A stretch of 64,000 nucleotides of DNA from Pseudoalteromonas xiamenensis (GTDB lineage Bacteria > Pseudomonadota > Gammaproteobacteria > Enterobacterales > Alteromonadaceae), in contig NZ_CP099917.1 of assembly GCF_030994125.1 (NCBI RefSeq), positions 2,300,001-2,364,000 on the forward strand. Direction: 5' to 3'. The notes below the pieces were generated by a model. The model had not been told where the DNA came from, searched no databases, and saw only the letters and a list, made by a program, of their open reading frames with translations. Made by a program: the position numbers and the translations under genes. Within the stretch, counting starts at the first letter, position 1, and each line of letters opens with the position of its first letter. Positions 47,680 to 57,608 of this stretch are shown in pieces.

Positions 47680-48507
47680 ATGAAGGAATTTGCATTATCG
47701 GACACGGATTTTAAGGCGATATCAGAAAAAGTTTACAAGGCTTGCGGTATCGTTTTAGGCCCCCACAAACGTGAAATGGTTTATTCCCGGTTAGCACGGC
47801 GGATTCGTGCTACCGGACTGAGTTCCTTTGAGGAGTATTTGTCTTATCTTGAAGACAATCCAGAAGCGGAGTTCAGTTCTTTTATCAATGCAATTACCAC
47901 AAACCTCACGTCGTTTTTTAGGGAGTCACATCACTTTGACTATCTGCAAAACGAGGTGATTCCCTTGTTACTTAAACACAACCAACAATCTAAGCGCGTC
48001 CGAATATGGTCAGCAGGCTGTTCAACGGGAGAAGAACCCTACACGATAGCAATGACGATTGCGGGGCAATTTCCAAAGAGTTGGGACGTTAAAATTTTAG
48101 CGACCGACTTAGACTCCAATGTGTTAGATAGAGCTCGGCGAGGTGAATATACAGCAAGCAACGTGACGGGGTTGTCCGATAGCCATTTGAAGCAGTTTTT
48201 TCTAAAAAGTAATGATGGAACTTTGTTTAAGGTCAAACCGGAATTGCAGCAAATGGTGCATTTTAAACGCTTAAACCTGCTTGAACCTTGGCCCATGAAA
48301 GGCCCATTTGATGTGGTTTTTTGTCGTAATGTTTTGATCTACTTTGATAAAGAGACGAAAGACCGACTTTTTCAAGGCTACTACAATATTTTGGCTCGTC
48401 ATGGTCACCTATTTATTGGGCACTCGGAGTCGATGGGCAAAGAGCATGTTGAATACAAAAGTTTAGGCAAAACGATGTATCGCAAGGCGAATTATGAAGC
48501 ATTTTAA
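47680..48507 (+). CDS. cheR: Chemoreceptor methyltransferase CheR
   Basis: A 275-residue enzyme that methylates receptor glutamates using S-adenosylmethionine. It has the N-terminal helical domain and the SAM site WSAGCSTGEEPYTIAM, then ILATDLDSNVLDRAR and VVFCRNVLIYFD. It probably docks on the EWEEF tail of the receptor. It overlaps cheD by 14 bases. Confidence 0.96.
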   Translation: MKEFALSDTDFKAISEKVYKACGIVLGPHKREMVYSRLARRIRATGLSSFEEYLSYLEDNPEAEFSSFINAITTNLTSFFRESHHFDYLQNEVIPLLLKHNQQSKRVRIWSAGCSTGEEPYTIAMTIAGQFPKSWDVKILATDLDSNVLDRARRGEYTASNVTGLSDSHLKQFFLKSNDGTLFKVKPELQQMVHFKRLNLLEPWPMKGPFDVVFCRNVLIYFDKETKDRLFQGYYNILARHGHLFIGHSESMGKEHVEYKSLGKTMYRKANYEAF

Positions 48508-49108
48508 ACCAGTTATTCATGGCTTTGAGCATGTAAAACGTTTTTGGGATTCGACTCGTCATAAAGTGGTGGCTAAAGTGTTGCCTGGTGAATTTTATAT
48601 TTCAAAAAATGATGAGCTGATTTCTACAGTGCTTGGTTCGTGTATTTCTGCGTGTGTGTATGATGAAGTTATGGGCATTGGTGGGATGAATCATTTCATG
48701 TTGCCAGGGGTGAAAGATGCGAACAATTTGCATGCGAATGATCTGAGTTGTCGGTATGGAAACTGGGCGATGGAGTTTCTGATTAATGAGCTGTTGAAAA
48801 ATGGTGCAGCTCGCAAAAATTTGAAAGTGAAGCTGTTTGGCGGTGGGAAAATAATACGTTCCATGACAGACATTGGTATAGGGAATATCCGATTTGCCTA
48901 CGACTACGTTCAAGAAGAGAAGCTGGAGCTTATTTCACACGACGTAGGTGGGCCGTGGCCTCGAAAAATCGTATTCAACCCACAATCCGGGAAAGTGCAA
49001 GTAAAGAAGCTTCGTGAAATGCACAACGACACAATTGAAAAACGCGAAGTTCGGTACTTGCACGAAATTGAGGCGCAAGATAAGAAAACGGATATTGAGC
49101 TGTTTTAA
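48494..49108 (+). CDS. cheD: Chemoreceptor glutamine deamidase CheD
   Basis: A 204-residue deamidase with the family core TVLGSCISACVYDEV and GGMNHFMLPG, giving the catalytic Cys and His, followed by KLFGGGKII. It converts receptor glutamines to glutamates. The N-terminus is about 35 residues longer than the core. Confidence 0.94.
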   Translation: MKHFKPVIHGFEHVKRFWDSTRHKVVAKVLPGEFYISKNDELISTVLGSCISACVYDEVMGIGGMNHFMLPGVKDANNLHANDLSCRYGNWAMEFLINELLKNGAARKNLKVKLFGGGKIIRSMTDIGIGNIRFAYDYVQEEKLELISHDVGGPWPRKIVFNPQSGKVQVKKLREMHNDTIEKREVRYLHEIEAQDKKTDIELF

Positions 49109-49117
49109 GAGAATGCC

Positions 49118-50155
49118 ATGATTAAAGTGCTGGTGGTGGATGATTCACCGTTGATTCGTAAATTGCTGACAGAGATCCTCACGCAGGCTGATGACATTAC
49201 CGTTGTTGGCGTAGCGGAAGACCCCTATGAAGCACGTGATAAAATAAAACAGCTTAACCCTGATGTCTTAACACTCGACATTGAAATGCCTAAGATGAAT
49301 GGGATCAGTTTTTTGAAAAATCTTATGCGTTTACGACCCATGCCTGTGATTATGATATCCACACTCACACAGCAAGGGTCGCCTGTAACGCTTGAAGCAT
49401 TGGAACTTGGAGCGGTTGATTTTATTGCGAAACCCTCTGTGAATGTCGCGAAAGAATTAAACGATTACATGGAAGTGGTACACCAAAAAGTACGAGCGGC
49501 ATATCGCGCGCGTTTACGGCCATTCAAAGCCGCTGATCAAGGAGGCGCTTCTGGGGTCGTTTCCAAATATGAGCATTTCTTGCCCGGACGGATATTAGCG
49601 GTAGGAGCAAGTACTGGTGGTACAGAAGCAATTAAAGAAGTGTTGATCCGCATGCCAGCGAATTGTCCTCCTATAGTCGTCACGCAACATATTCCACCGG
49701 TGTTTAGTACGTCATTTGCACTACGAATGGACAGAAGTTGTACTATCTCTGTCAAAGAAGCAGCAGAGGGCGATGTATTAAAACCGGGCACGGCGTATAT
49801 AGCACCCGGCGATAAGCATCTTAAAGTGATGCGCAAAGGTAGTCAGTTTGTGTGCGTGCTTGATAATGGTGAGCCTGTTAATCGGCACAAACCAGCCGTT
49901 GATGTGTTATTTGCGTCACTAATCGATTGCAATCCAAAAAACGTCAGTGCGGTCTTGCTTACGGGTATGGGCAGTGATGGGGCTAGGGGGCTACTTGCAC
50001 TCAAAAACGCTGGAGCGGTTACCTACGCTCAAGATGAAAAGACGAGTGTTGTGTGGGGAATGCCAAGGGCGGCGCATGAACTGGGCGCCGCGTTGAGTTT
50101 AGTACCTTTACATCATGTCGCCGAAACACTGCTTGCGAGTGCTGCCAAGCCTTAG
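49118..50155 (+). CDS. cheB: Chemotaxis methylesterase CheB
   Basis: A 345-residue response regulator and methylesterase. The receiver has Asp54 (LTLDIEMPKMNG). The esterase domain has the triad Ser165 (GASTGGTEA), His191 (TQHIPPVFS) and Asp287 (TGMGSDGAR). It removes methyl groups added by CheR when phosphorylated by CheA. Last gene of the operon; ten bases separate it from the convergent deacetylase gene. Confidence 0.96.
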   Translation: MIKVLVVDDSPLIRKLLTEILTQADDITVVGVAEDPYEARDKIKQLNPDVLTLDIEMPKMNGISFLKNLMRLRPMPVIMISTLTQQGSPVTLEALELGAVDFIAKPSVNVAKELNDYMEVVHQKVRAAYRARLRPFKAADQGGASGVVSKYEHFLPGRILAVGASTGGTEAIKEVLIRMPANCPPIVVTQHIPPVFSTSFALRMDRSCTISVKEAAEGDVLKPGTAYIAPGDKHLKVMRKGSQFVCVLDNGEPVNRHKPAVDVLFASLIDCNPKNVSAVLLTGMGSDGARGLLALKNAGAVTYAQDEKTSVVWGMPRAAHELGAALSLVPLHHVAETLLASAAKP

Positions 50156-50165
50156 ACTCGTTTTT

Positions 50166-51194
50166 CTATTGTACTAACCACTGCTGAGAATACCAATAGT
50201 AGCGAGCTGAGTTGTCTTTCATTGGTGATGTGCAGTTGTAGCGGCTTCTGCCTTTAGACAGTGGCGTGGGGGTGTACACCTTTACTTCGGTTTCGGACAG
50301 CCATTCGGTTTTTGCTTGGCCTTGACCTGACACATAACAAGCAAATTGACTTTGATGAAACGGTTTGTCTTTAAAATTTAAAGTAAGAACGGGTTCCTTG
50401 TTATCTGTCACCGTATCTTCGTAATCGACCGATTTTAGCGGAAAAGCGGCAGAGGTTAGTTTGTACTTCAACGTGTCGATATTGGCATAAATGCCCGAAG
50501 CTGGATAACGAGGGACTGCAGTCCAATCGGTTGTTGTATCTACCGCACCGGATTGTTGGCCAATTCCAATTACTGCCATGTCATTTAAGAGGCGTTGTAA
50601 CGCTTTGTTGTATTCGCCATAAGGAAATGCAACCCAAGGGTAATTGTGACCAATTTCTTCTGCAATGCGGTTTTGTGCATTAGTTAGGTCAGCGCGGATG
50701 CGAACTCGCCACTGTTCATCGTTTTCACTAGGTCGCTTTTCGTGGAGATAGTCGTGTTGTGAAGAGTGGCTGGCAATTATCGCTCCCTCTTTGCTCAATT
50801 TACGCAATTGCTCCCATGTCATCACGTAACTTTTATGCTCGTCGATGAGTTGCGGGTTTACAAAAATCGTGTAGGGAAAACCATATTCTTTGAGAATAGG
50901 CGCAGCTGTATCGAAATTGTTGTCGTAGCCATCATCAAAGGTGATTGCGACAGTTTTGTCCGGTAATGAATGACCCTGTTGCAATGAAGCGAATAGCTTA
51001 TCCAAACCGATGACGTTAAACCCATTATTTTTTAAAAAAGCTAAATGTTGTTTAAACGTCTCTTTCGAAATACTTGTCACAGGAGGAAGGGTTTCACTTA
51101 CATGGTGATACTGTAAGATAACGGCACTGTGAGCAGGCATTGCCAAACCGAAAAGAAAGCTAAGACTGAGATGCGCGCGTTTTTTACCAACCAT
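50166..51194 (-). CDS. Secreted polysaccharide deacetylase-family protein
   Basis: A 342-residue exported protein with a signal peptide (RAHLSLSFLFGLAMPAHSA). It carries a NodB-homology carbohydrate esterase 4 domain: the DD motif in AITFDDGYDN and the metal-binding histidines in ASHSSQHDYL, followed by WVAFPYGEYN. The C-terminal ~90 residues are extra and end in aromatic and cysteine-bearing sequence. It may deacetylate a surface polymer of N-acetylhexosamine; the substrate is not known. Its 5' end overlaps the start of the opposite MATE gene by 24 bases. Confidence 0.88.
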   Translation of the reverse strand: MVGKKRAHLSLSFLFGLAMPAHSAVILQYHHVSETLPPVTSISKETFKQHLAFLKNNGFNVIGLDKLFASLQQGHSLPDKTVAITFDDGYDNNFDTAAPILKEYGFPYTIFVNPQLIDEHKSYVMTWEQLRKLSKEGAIIASHSSQHDYLHEKRPSENDEQWRVRIRADLTNAQNRIAEEIGHNYPWVAFPYGEYNKALQRLLNDMAVIGIGQQSGAVDTTTDWTAVPRYPASGIYANIDTLKYKLTSAAFPLKSVDYEDTVTDNKEPVLTLNFKDKPFHQSQFACYVSGQGQAKTEWLSETEVKVYTPTPLSKGRSRYNCTSPMKDNSARYYWYSQQWLVQ

Positions 51195-52518
51195 AAGTTA
51201 CAACACCTTGAGTTACTGCGTCTAAGTGGGCCTATGATGTTAGCAAACATCTCCGTACCACTACTAGGACTTGTTGATACCGCGGTGATAGGTCACCTTT
51301 CAAATGCCTATTTTCTCGCGGCTATTGCTCTTGGTTCAAGTAGCGTTAGCTTGATTTTTTGGTTGTTGGGCTTTTTACGTATGAGTACAACAGGGCTTGT
51401 CGCTCAGCGATTTGGCGAACGCAATGAAGCCGCGTTACTTAGCCAACTTTATGCGAGTGCCGCGATAGCAATCGGTTTGTCTGTGTTGTTACTGTTGTTG
51501 CAAGGTTCAATCATAGCGCTCGTCGCTAACCTATCCAGTGCTTCTCCCGACGTGATGGCAAGTGCAGGGCGTTACATTGAGATACGTCTGCTGAGTGCAC
51601 CCGCAGCAATGATGAATTTGGTGTTATTAGGCGCGTTACTTGGATTACAAAATGGCAAAGGGCCATTTTATGTGGTGCTGTTTAGTAATGGATTGAATAT
51701 CGTATTAGACGTGTGGTTTGTTGTTGGTCTTGATCTCAATGTAGTTGGGGCTGCTTGGGCCACGTGCATCTCGGACTATTTGTCCTGTGCTTTGGCTATC
51801 GGATTAGTCATAAAATCATTGGCTAGGGCCAATATCACAATGAAATGGTTTCCCATCAATCTACGCCAAATTACTCATTTGCTGAATTTAAATCGAGACA
51901 TTTTTTTCGATCATTGGTACTTCAAGCGTGTTTTAGTTTTATGACGTTCTACGGTGCCCGATTAGGTGATATCACCTTGGCAACAAATGCTGTGTTATTA
52001 AACTTCCTATTGCTCATCAGTTTTGCGATGGATGGTATTGCTTATGCGCTAGAGGCAAAGGTTGGAGAAGCGGTCGGTCAAAAATCTCAAGCCGCCGTTC
52101 ATCGTTGGGTGAAAGTGGGATTTTTTGGGGCGCAGTCTTTGCGCTTGGCTATACGCTCACGTTTGCTATGCTTGGGCCGGTGTTTGTCGCCAGCTTAACT
52201 TCATTGGATACAATACAAGCGAATGCCGCTGAATATTTACCGTGGATTGTCGTGATGCCATTGATTGCAACCAGTTGCTTTCTATTCGATGGGATTTTTG
52301 TTGGGCTTATGCGTGCAAAAGACATGCGTAACAGTATGATTATTTCTGGTGTGGTGGGGTTTGCAGTACCATTTATACTGACCTCTTCATTCGGAAATCA
52401 TGCACTTTGGTTTGCGATGAGTTGCTTTATGGTACTAAGAGGTATTACTTTGGGTCTTCGTTATCGAACAGTGATGGGTCGAGGGCTTTTCGATCAAGCA
52501 CTTGTGCAAACCGATTAG
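51171..52518 (+). pseudogene. dinF: MATE-family efflux transporter (DinF-like), disrupted by two frameshifts
   Basis: Three overlapping frames together encode one MATE transporter of about 449 residues. Frame one (51171 to about 51907) runs from LLRLSGPMMLANISVPLLGLVDTAVIGHL to LNLNRDIFF. Frame two (to about 52120) contains FMTFYGARLGDITLATNAVLLN. Frame three (to 52518) contains YLPWIVVMPLIATSCFLFDG. Each junction is at a T-run one T too short: T7 at 51901-51907 where T8 would restore the frame, and T6 at 52121-52126 where T7 would. All other sequence reads as an intact gene. It could be a genuine pseudogene, a slippage-controlled gene or sequencing error. Confidence 0.88.
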
Positions 52519-52720
52519 CAAAGATACCGGTGTAGCCCCATGCGGCAAAGATTCCTCCCGGTAGGAGTATGACAAGACCTGGTAATTGCAACCACGGCCA
52601 ATACAGATACCCCAAGGCAATTAGGCTTGCACCCAAGGCAAATAATGCAAGGCCGATAAAAAATCGTGTCATGCTTCGCTTGGGGGTACTCCCCAAGCGA
52701 AAAATCCATTCTTTCAGCAT
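52445..52720 (-). CDS. Small two-helix membrane protein of unknown function
   Basis: A 91-residue protein with a basic N-terminus (MLKEWIFRLGSTPKRSMTRF) and two hydrophobic helices (FFIGLALFALGASLIALGYL; LPGLVILLPGGIFAAWGYTG). The acidic tail (DPSLFDNEDPK) is cytoplasmic by the positive-inside rule. I do not recognise a named family. It starts 15 bases after nfuA on the same strand, so it is probably co-transcribed. Its 3' end overlaps the broken MATE gene. A TTG precedes the chosen ATG. Confidence 0.7.
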   Translation of the reverse strand: MLKEWIFRLGSTPKRSMTRFFIGLALFALGASLIALGYLYWPWLQLPGLVILLPGGIFAAWGYTGIFANRFAQVLDRKALDPSLFDNEDPK

Positions 52721-52734
52721 CAATCGACTCGCGA

Positions 52735-53310
52735 TTAATAGTAAGAATGCTCACCGTGAGCGTGTTCAGTGATATCGCGAACGCCGCTTATTTCAGGGAA
52801 CTTAGCGATCATTTCTTTCTCAATGCCTTCTTTAAGCGTGACATCTATCATTGAACAGCCGTTACAACCGCCACCGAATTGAAGCACCGCTATACCGTCT
52901 TTTGTAATCTCGACTAAACTCACTTGGCCACCGTGGTTAGCCAATTGTGGGTTTACTTCCGTCGTTAACATGTGTTGGACTCGGTCATTTAGAGACGCAT
53001 CATCACCCAATTTTTTCGCTTTGGCATTCGGAGCTTTAAGGGTAAGTTGCGTGCCCATTTTATCGGTGACGAAGTCGATTTCTGCTTCTTCTAAAAACGG
53101 TGCGCTTTCTTCATCGACAACGGCATCAAAACCATTAAACGGTAAACGGATGTCAGTTGGCTCTACTGCGTCAGCAGGGCAGTAAGATACGCCACACTCT
53201 GCTTTCGATGTGCCAGGATTTACCACGAACACGCGGATATTCGTGCCTTCAGCTTGATTTGAAAGCAATTTACCAAAATGGATTTGTGCGGTTTCAGAGA
53301 TCTTGATCAT
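52735..53310 (-). CDS. nfuA: Fe/S biogenesis protein NfuA
   Basis: A 191-residue iron-sulfur carrier with an N-terminal degenerate A-type domain ([18 protein letters not shown]) and a C-terminal Nfu domain with the cluster-binding CxxC, Cys149 and Cys152 ([19 protein letters not shown]). Two Nfu domains join to hold a 4Fe-4S cluster and pass it to target proteins, especially under stress. The C-terminal tail ([13 protein letters not shown]) matches E. coli NfuA. Confidence 0.98.
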   Translation of the reverse strand: MIKISETAQIHFGKLLSNQAEGTNIRVFVVNPGTSKAECGVSYCPADAVEPTDIRLPFNGFDAVVDEESAPFLEEAEIDFVTDKMGTQLTLKAPNAKAKKLGDDASLNDRVQHMLTTEVNPQLANHGGQVSLVEITKDGIAVLQFGGGCNGCSMIDVTLKEGIEKEMIAKFPEISGVRDITEHAHGEHSYY

Positions 53311-53457
53311 ATTGACGACTATACTTGACTAAATTACTCGGTTAATCGCTATCATACTCCGCTCATCTTATTGTCGCTAGTGTTGAACGAAATTTTTTGG
53401 AATCCTCAGAGTAAGGTTGATAGCGTAGAAAAAACGAAAAAGCATCAAGGCGAAGAA

Positions 53458-56004
53458 ATGAGAAAATGGTTGAGTTTGGCGGCAATTACGCTCAGCAGTG
53501 CGAGCATGGCGGCACCGTTGAGTTATTATTTTGAAAGTGCAGTAAAGTTTGACCCAACAATTCCAACCCCAAGTTCTGTGCTTGGCTATGAGGTCGGTGA
53601 TTGGCATGTACGCCACGACCAGCTGGTGGACTATTTAAAACTTCTCGCGGAAAAAAGCGATAGGCTTTCCATTACCGAAATTGGGCGTACGTATGAACAA
53701 CGACCTTTGTTGTTGCTTTCGTTTAGTGCTCCCGCTCGACGCAAATCGCTGGATAACATTCGTCAGCAACGCCTGACCGCGATCGCCAATGGTGAAGGAC
53801 TAAGTGAGCTACCTGCGGTTGCATGGATGGGTTACAGCGTTCATGGTAATGAGTCGTCCGGTAGCAATGCGGCATTATTGGTGGCGTATTACCTTGCCGC
53901 CGCAGAGGATGCCCGAATTGAACGATTGTTGTCCGATACCATCATTTTGCTCGACCCGTCATTGAATCCAGATGGTTTAAATCGGTTTGCAAGTTGGGTA
54001 AACAGTACGCGTAGTTTAACTCCATCACTCGATCCTAAACACCGAGAACACAACGAATCTTGGCCTTCAAGCCGAACGAATCATTACCTTTTCGATTTAA
54101 ATCGTGATTGGCTACCGCTTCAGCATCCGGAGTCGAGAGCAAGAATGAACGCATTCCATGCTTGGAAGCCCAATTTGCTGACGGACTTTCATGAAATGGG
54201 TCCGAATAGTACGTACTTCTTTCAGCCTGGCGTACCATCACGTACGAATCCTATTACGCCAAAACAAAACGTGAAACTAACCGAAGAAATCGCGACTTTT
54301 CATGCAGCGGCGCTTGATAAACGACAACAATTGTATTTCACCAAAGAAAGTTTTGATGATTTCTACTATGGCAAAGGGTCAACGTACCCAGACATCAATG
54401 GTGCTGTGGGCATCTTGTTTGAGCAAGCGAGTAGTCGAGGCCATTTACAACAGACGATTAATGGTCCCTTATCGTTTGCTGCAACGATTAAAAATCAGCT
54501 GACGACGACGTTGTCTTCTTTCGATGCATTATTGGCGAATCAACAAAGTTTAAAAGCTTATCAGCAGACCTTTTACAACAGCGCGATTGCTGAAGCGAGA
54601 AAAGAAGATTTTGCAGGTTATGTCATTGATTTAGAAAATGACAAATCACGTGGTGATGCTTTTATGGCGATTTTAAAACAACACCAAGTCCATGCCTATC
54701 CTTTGGCGCAAACGACGGCAGTTGATGGGCATGAATTCGATGCTGCTAGCAGCGTTTATGTTCCACTTGGACAGCCGCAATATAGAGTAATCAAAGCGTT
54801 ATTTTCAGAACAAACACGGTTTGAAAATAATACCTTTTATGATGTGTCCGGATGGACCATTGCCCATGCGTTTGATTTACCGTTCAAAAAGCTTAAACGT
54901 GTGCGAGATGCACAGGTTTCGGCGACGGAATGGCAGACGTCTTCAGTTCCGTCATTCGATTTAAAATCAGGTTCGTACGCTTATGCGTTTTCTTGGCAAG
55001 ATAGCCAAGCGCCCGCGTTACTCAATGCTTTGCTTTCCCGCGGGATAAAAGCGCGGTTAGCGCTTGATGGTTTTTCAGCTCGATCGAGTGGCAGAGAAAA
55101 GTCGTTTTTAGCTGGGGCGGTTGTGATCCCTGCAGGTCTGCAAACTCGTGCGGATTGGTTTAGTGAGTTGAATGCGGTTGCGCAGGCCTTTGCTATCCAA
55201 ATTAGCGCTATAGACAGTGGATTAACTCAATCTGGAATTGATTTAGGTTCACGGCAGTTTGCGGTGGCAAAACTCCCAAAAGTGTTGTTAGTTGGTGGAC
55301 AGGGGATCAGCCAATACGAATTGGGTGAAGTTTGGCACTTTTTAGATACGCGACTGCGAATTGCACCGACGATAGTGACTCAAGAGCAATTTGCTAAATT
55401 GACCTTAAGTGATTACACCCATGTTATTCTGGTAGATGGCCAGTACCGCTTTGATGAGCAGGCTAAACAAAACATGGGGGAATGGGTGAGCAAAGGCGGG
55501 GTGATTTGGGGGCACAAGCGAGGAGCCAAATTACTAATAGAAAATAATTGGCTGAATGCAACGGCGATCAGTGAAGCCGAGCTGCGCGCTCAATTTGAGA
55601 CACAAAATCTTCGCTACGTGGATCAAGAAGCGTTGGCTGCTAAACAACGAATAGCGGGGGCCATTTTCAACACTCATCTTGATATAACCCACCCTTTAAC
55701 ATTTGGAATGAAGGATGACACTCTTCCGATGTTCAAAGACGCGACTTGGTTGTTGCAACCCTCTACTAGTCCATTTGTCACGGTAGCAAACTATACGGCT
55801 TCACCCCTTTTAGCAGGTTATGCTGATCCGATTAACATCAATACGATTAGCCAGAGTGCCGCGTTGCTTGCACACCGAAAAGGTCGTGGCACTGTGATTG
55901 GCATGACCGACAACCCTGTGTTTCGTGGTTATTGGTATGGTACAAGTCGATTACTTGCGAACGCCTTGTTCTTTGGACATACATTAAGTGCGCAAGCCAA
56001 ATAG
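53458..56004 (+). CDS. Secreted M14-family zinc carboxypeptidase-like protein
   Basis: An 848-residue exported protein with a signal peptide (RKWLSLAAITLSSASMAA). The peptidase domain has the zinc ligands His129 and Glu132 (GYSVHGNESSGSN) and probably His245 (LTDFHEMGP), with DLNRDWLPLQHPESRA typical of this M14 subgroup. The large C-terminal half includes a segment with a class I amidotransferase-like look (VILVDGQYRF ... GGVIWGHKRGA). A longer frame opens at 53371, but ATG 53458 gives the signal peptide and has AAGGCGAAG upstream. It probably degrades peptides in the periplasm. Confidence 0.88.
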   Translation: MRKWLSLAAITLSSASMAAPLSYYFESAVKFDPTIPTPSSVLGYEVGDWHVRHDQLVDYLKLLAEKSDRLSITEIGRTYEQRPLLLLSFSAPARRKSLDNIRQQRLTAIANGEGLSELPAVAWMGYSVHGNESSGSNAALLVAYYLAAAEDARIERLLSDTIILLDPSLNPDGLNRFASWVNSTRSLTPSLDPKHREHNESWPSSRTNHYLFDLNRDWLPLQHPESRARMNAFHAWKPNLLTDFHEMGPNSTYFFQPGVPSRTNPITPKQNVKLTEEIATFHAAALDKRQQLYFTKESFDDFYYGKGSTYPDINGAVGILFEQASSRGHLQQTINGPLSFAATIKNQLTTTLSSFDALLANQQSLKAYQQTFYNSAIAEARKEDFAGYVIDLENDKSRGDAFMAILKQHQVHAYPLAQTTAVDGHEFDAASSVYVPLGQPQYRVIKALFSEQTRFENNTFYDVSGWTIAHAFDLPFKKLKRVRDAQVSATEWQTSSVPSFDLKSGSYAYAFSWQDSQAPALLNALLSRGIKARLALDGFSARSSGREKSFLAGAVVIPAGLQTRADWFSELNAVAQAFAIQISAIDSGLTQSGIDLGSRQFAVAKLPKVLLVGGQGISQYELGEVWHFLDTRLRIAPTIVTQEQFAKLTLSDYTHVILVDGQYRFDEQAKQNMGEWVSKGGVIWGHKRGAKLLIENNWLNATAISEAELRAQFETQNLRYVDQEALAAKQRIAGAIFNTHLDITHPLTFGMKDDTLPMFKDATWLLQPSTSPFVTVANYTASPLLAGYADPININTISQSAALLAHRKGRGTVIGMTDNPVFRGYWYGTSRLLANALFFGHTLSAQAK

Positions 56005-56021
56005 TGTCGAAAAGGAATAAA

Positions 56022-56699
56022 TCATGGTGAAATGGGGGTGAGCGCAAAGCTCATCGCCCATACCGTTCTAGCTCCTGCTGCTTTACAAGCTCGCGCCGCA
56101 GCATTCATCGTTGCGCCTGTGGTGATCACATCATCAAGAATCGCGACGGTCTTTCCTCTTAAATCGCCTTTGACGGTAAACGCGGCGTAGGTGTTTAGTG
56201 CACGAGCCTGTTTGCCAAGCGAAGTCTGAGGCTTTGTGTAATGCGTGCGATGTAACGTTGTGCTGGCCTTTGCTTTTGGGATGACGGGTTGCCAAATCTG
56301 CGCCGTTTGATTGTAACCGCGGAAAAAGTAACGAATGGGATGCAGTGGGATAGTGTGCATCGAATCAATCCCACGTCCAGAATCGAGCATCTGCCAACGG
56401 TTGTATTGTCGGGATAGCACTGTATGTAACGCGGCTAAATAGTGGGTTTGATTTTGAAATTTAAATGCACTGAGCCACGTCGCAATACTTCCTTCATACC
56501 AAGCACAACTGAATAAGCCATCGCAGTCGCTAAGTTGTGTCTGATGTTGTATATCTGGCCGAAGGAGTAAATTTGGCCATTGTGCTACGTCAAATAACTT
56601 TATTGTCGGTAAACAGTAAGCACAGATACCGGAGCCGTCTGGCAGCGTGTGTTGGCACAACACACAGCGGTTTGGTATGAGAGTTGAAATCCAATTCAT
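56022..56699 (-). CDS. ComF/GntX-family phosphoribosyltransferase-like protein
   Basis: A 225-residue protein with an N-terminal zinc finger (CVLCQHTLPDGSGICAYC) and a C-terminal type I phosphoribosyltransferase fold with the PRPP loop VAILDDVITTGATMNAAA. The family includes ComFC of competent bacteria and E. coli GntX, which is needed for use of external DNA. It lies next to and divergent from bioH, the arrangement I also recall from enterobacteria and Shewanella. Confidence 0.92.
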   Translation of the reverse strand: MNWISTLIPNRCVLCQHTLPDGSGICAYCLPTIKLFDVAQWPNLLLRPDIQHQTQLSDCDGLFSCAWYEGSIATWLSAFKFQNQTHYLAALHTVLSRQYNRWQMLDSGRGIDSMHTIPLHPIRYFFRGYNQTAQIWQPVIPKAKASTTLHRTHYTKPQTSLGKQARALNTYAAFTVKGDLRGKTVAILDDVITTGATMNAAARACKAAGARTVWAMSFALTPISP

Positions 56700-56769
56700 T
56701 GTGGATACATTCCTTGAATCCAGTTATAGAGCCGTTATCATGTGGCAAGTTTTACAGAGGATGGACTAA

Positions 56770-57507
56770 ATGCAAAAAAATATCGTCTTGCTCCATGGCT
56801 GGGGCATGAATAAAGCTGTTTGGCAGCTAGTGAACGATGCGTTGCAATCTAATCCGGATTTACACGTCAAGGCGCTCAATTTACCTGGCTTTGGTGGTGC
56901 GGATTGGGAGCAAGATAGTTATACGTTAACGGCGGCAGCGGATGAATTGGCAAAACAACTTGAAGACGATTCAATTTTGGTGGCATGGTCCATGGCCGGT
57001 CTTTTCGCGATTGACATCGCAACTCGTTATCCGCAAAAAGTAGCGAAAATTATTTTAGTGGGATCATCACCGTTCTTCCTCGGTTCTGCTCAATGGAATG
57101 GAATTAAGCCTGACGTGCTTCAGCAGTTTATGGAAGCATTGACGACAAATCCAACGAAGACAGTGGAGCGATTTTTAGCGATTCAGGCGATGGGGAGTGA
57201 GCACGCAAAAGACGACATAAAATGTTTGCGCACGTGGCTTTCGCAAGAAGCACCAGCGTCTCCTATCGCGTTGGCGGGTGGCTTAAACCTCCTTAAAGAA
57301 TGTGATTTACGCCTCCAATTTGCGGCATTAAAGATGCCTATCTTAGGAATTTTTGGTCGATTAGATGCCCTTGTACCCGTGAAAGTTGTGGATGAGTTGC
57401 ATAAGCTCAATCCGGCGTTTCGTGCAGAAATATTGCCAAAAGCGTCTCATGCCCCCTTTATTTCTCACCGCGAAGATTTTGTAAGCATATTGAAATCAAT
57501 GCTTTAA
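56770..57507 (+). CDS. bioH: Pimeloyl-ACP methyl ester esterase BioH
   Basis: A 245-residue alpha/beta hydrolase that removes the methyl group from pimeloyl-ACP methyl ester in biotin synthesis. It has LLHGWGMNKAVW, nucleophile Ser74 (VAWSMAGLFA), Asp199 (FGRLDALVP) and His227 (KASHAPFIS). The nucleophile elbow reads AWSMAG where E. coli has GWSLGG. It is alone on its transcript as far as I can see. Other biotin genes are not in the window. Confidence 0.93.
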   Translation: MQKNIVLLHGWGMNKAVWQLVNDALQSNPDLHVKALNLPGFGGADWEQDSYTLTAAADELAKQLEDDSILVAWSMAGLFAIDIATRYPQKVAKIILVGSSPFFLGSAQWNGIKPDVLQQFMEALTTNPTKTVERFLAIQAMGSEHAKDDIKCLRTWLSQEAPASPIALAGGLNLLKECDLRLQFAALKMPILGIFGRLDALVPVKVVDELHKLNPAFRAEILPKASHAPFISHREDFVSILKSML

Positions 57508-57608
57508 AATTAAGCAAAGAGGATGGGAATAAAAAATGAAACTCATCCTTTCATTTGAGCTTGTTTTGAGTAATAATTAAACAGTGTAAAAGTGTGAGGA
57601 GGGGAGCT

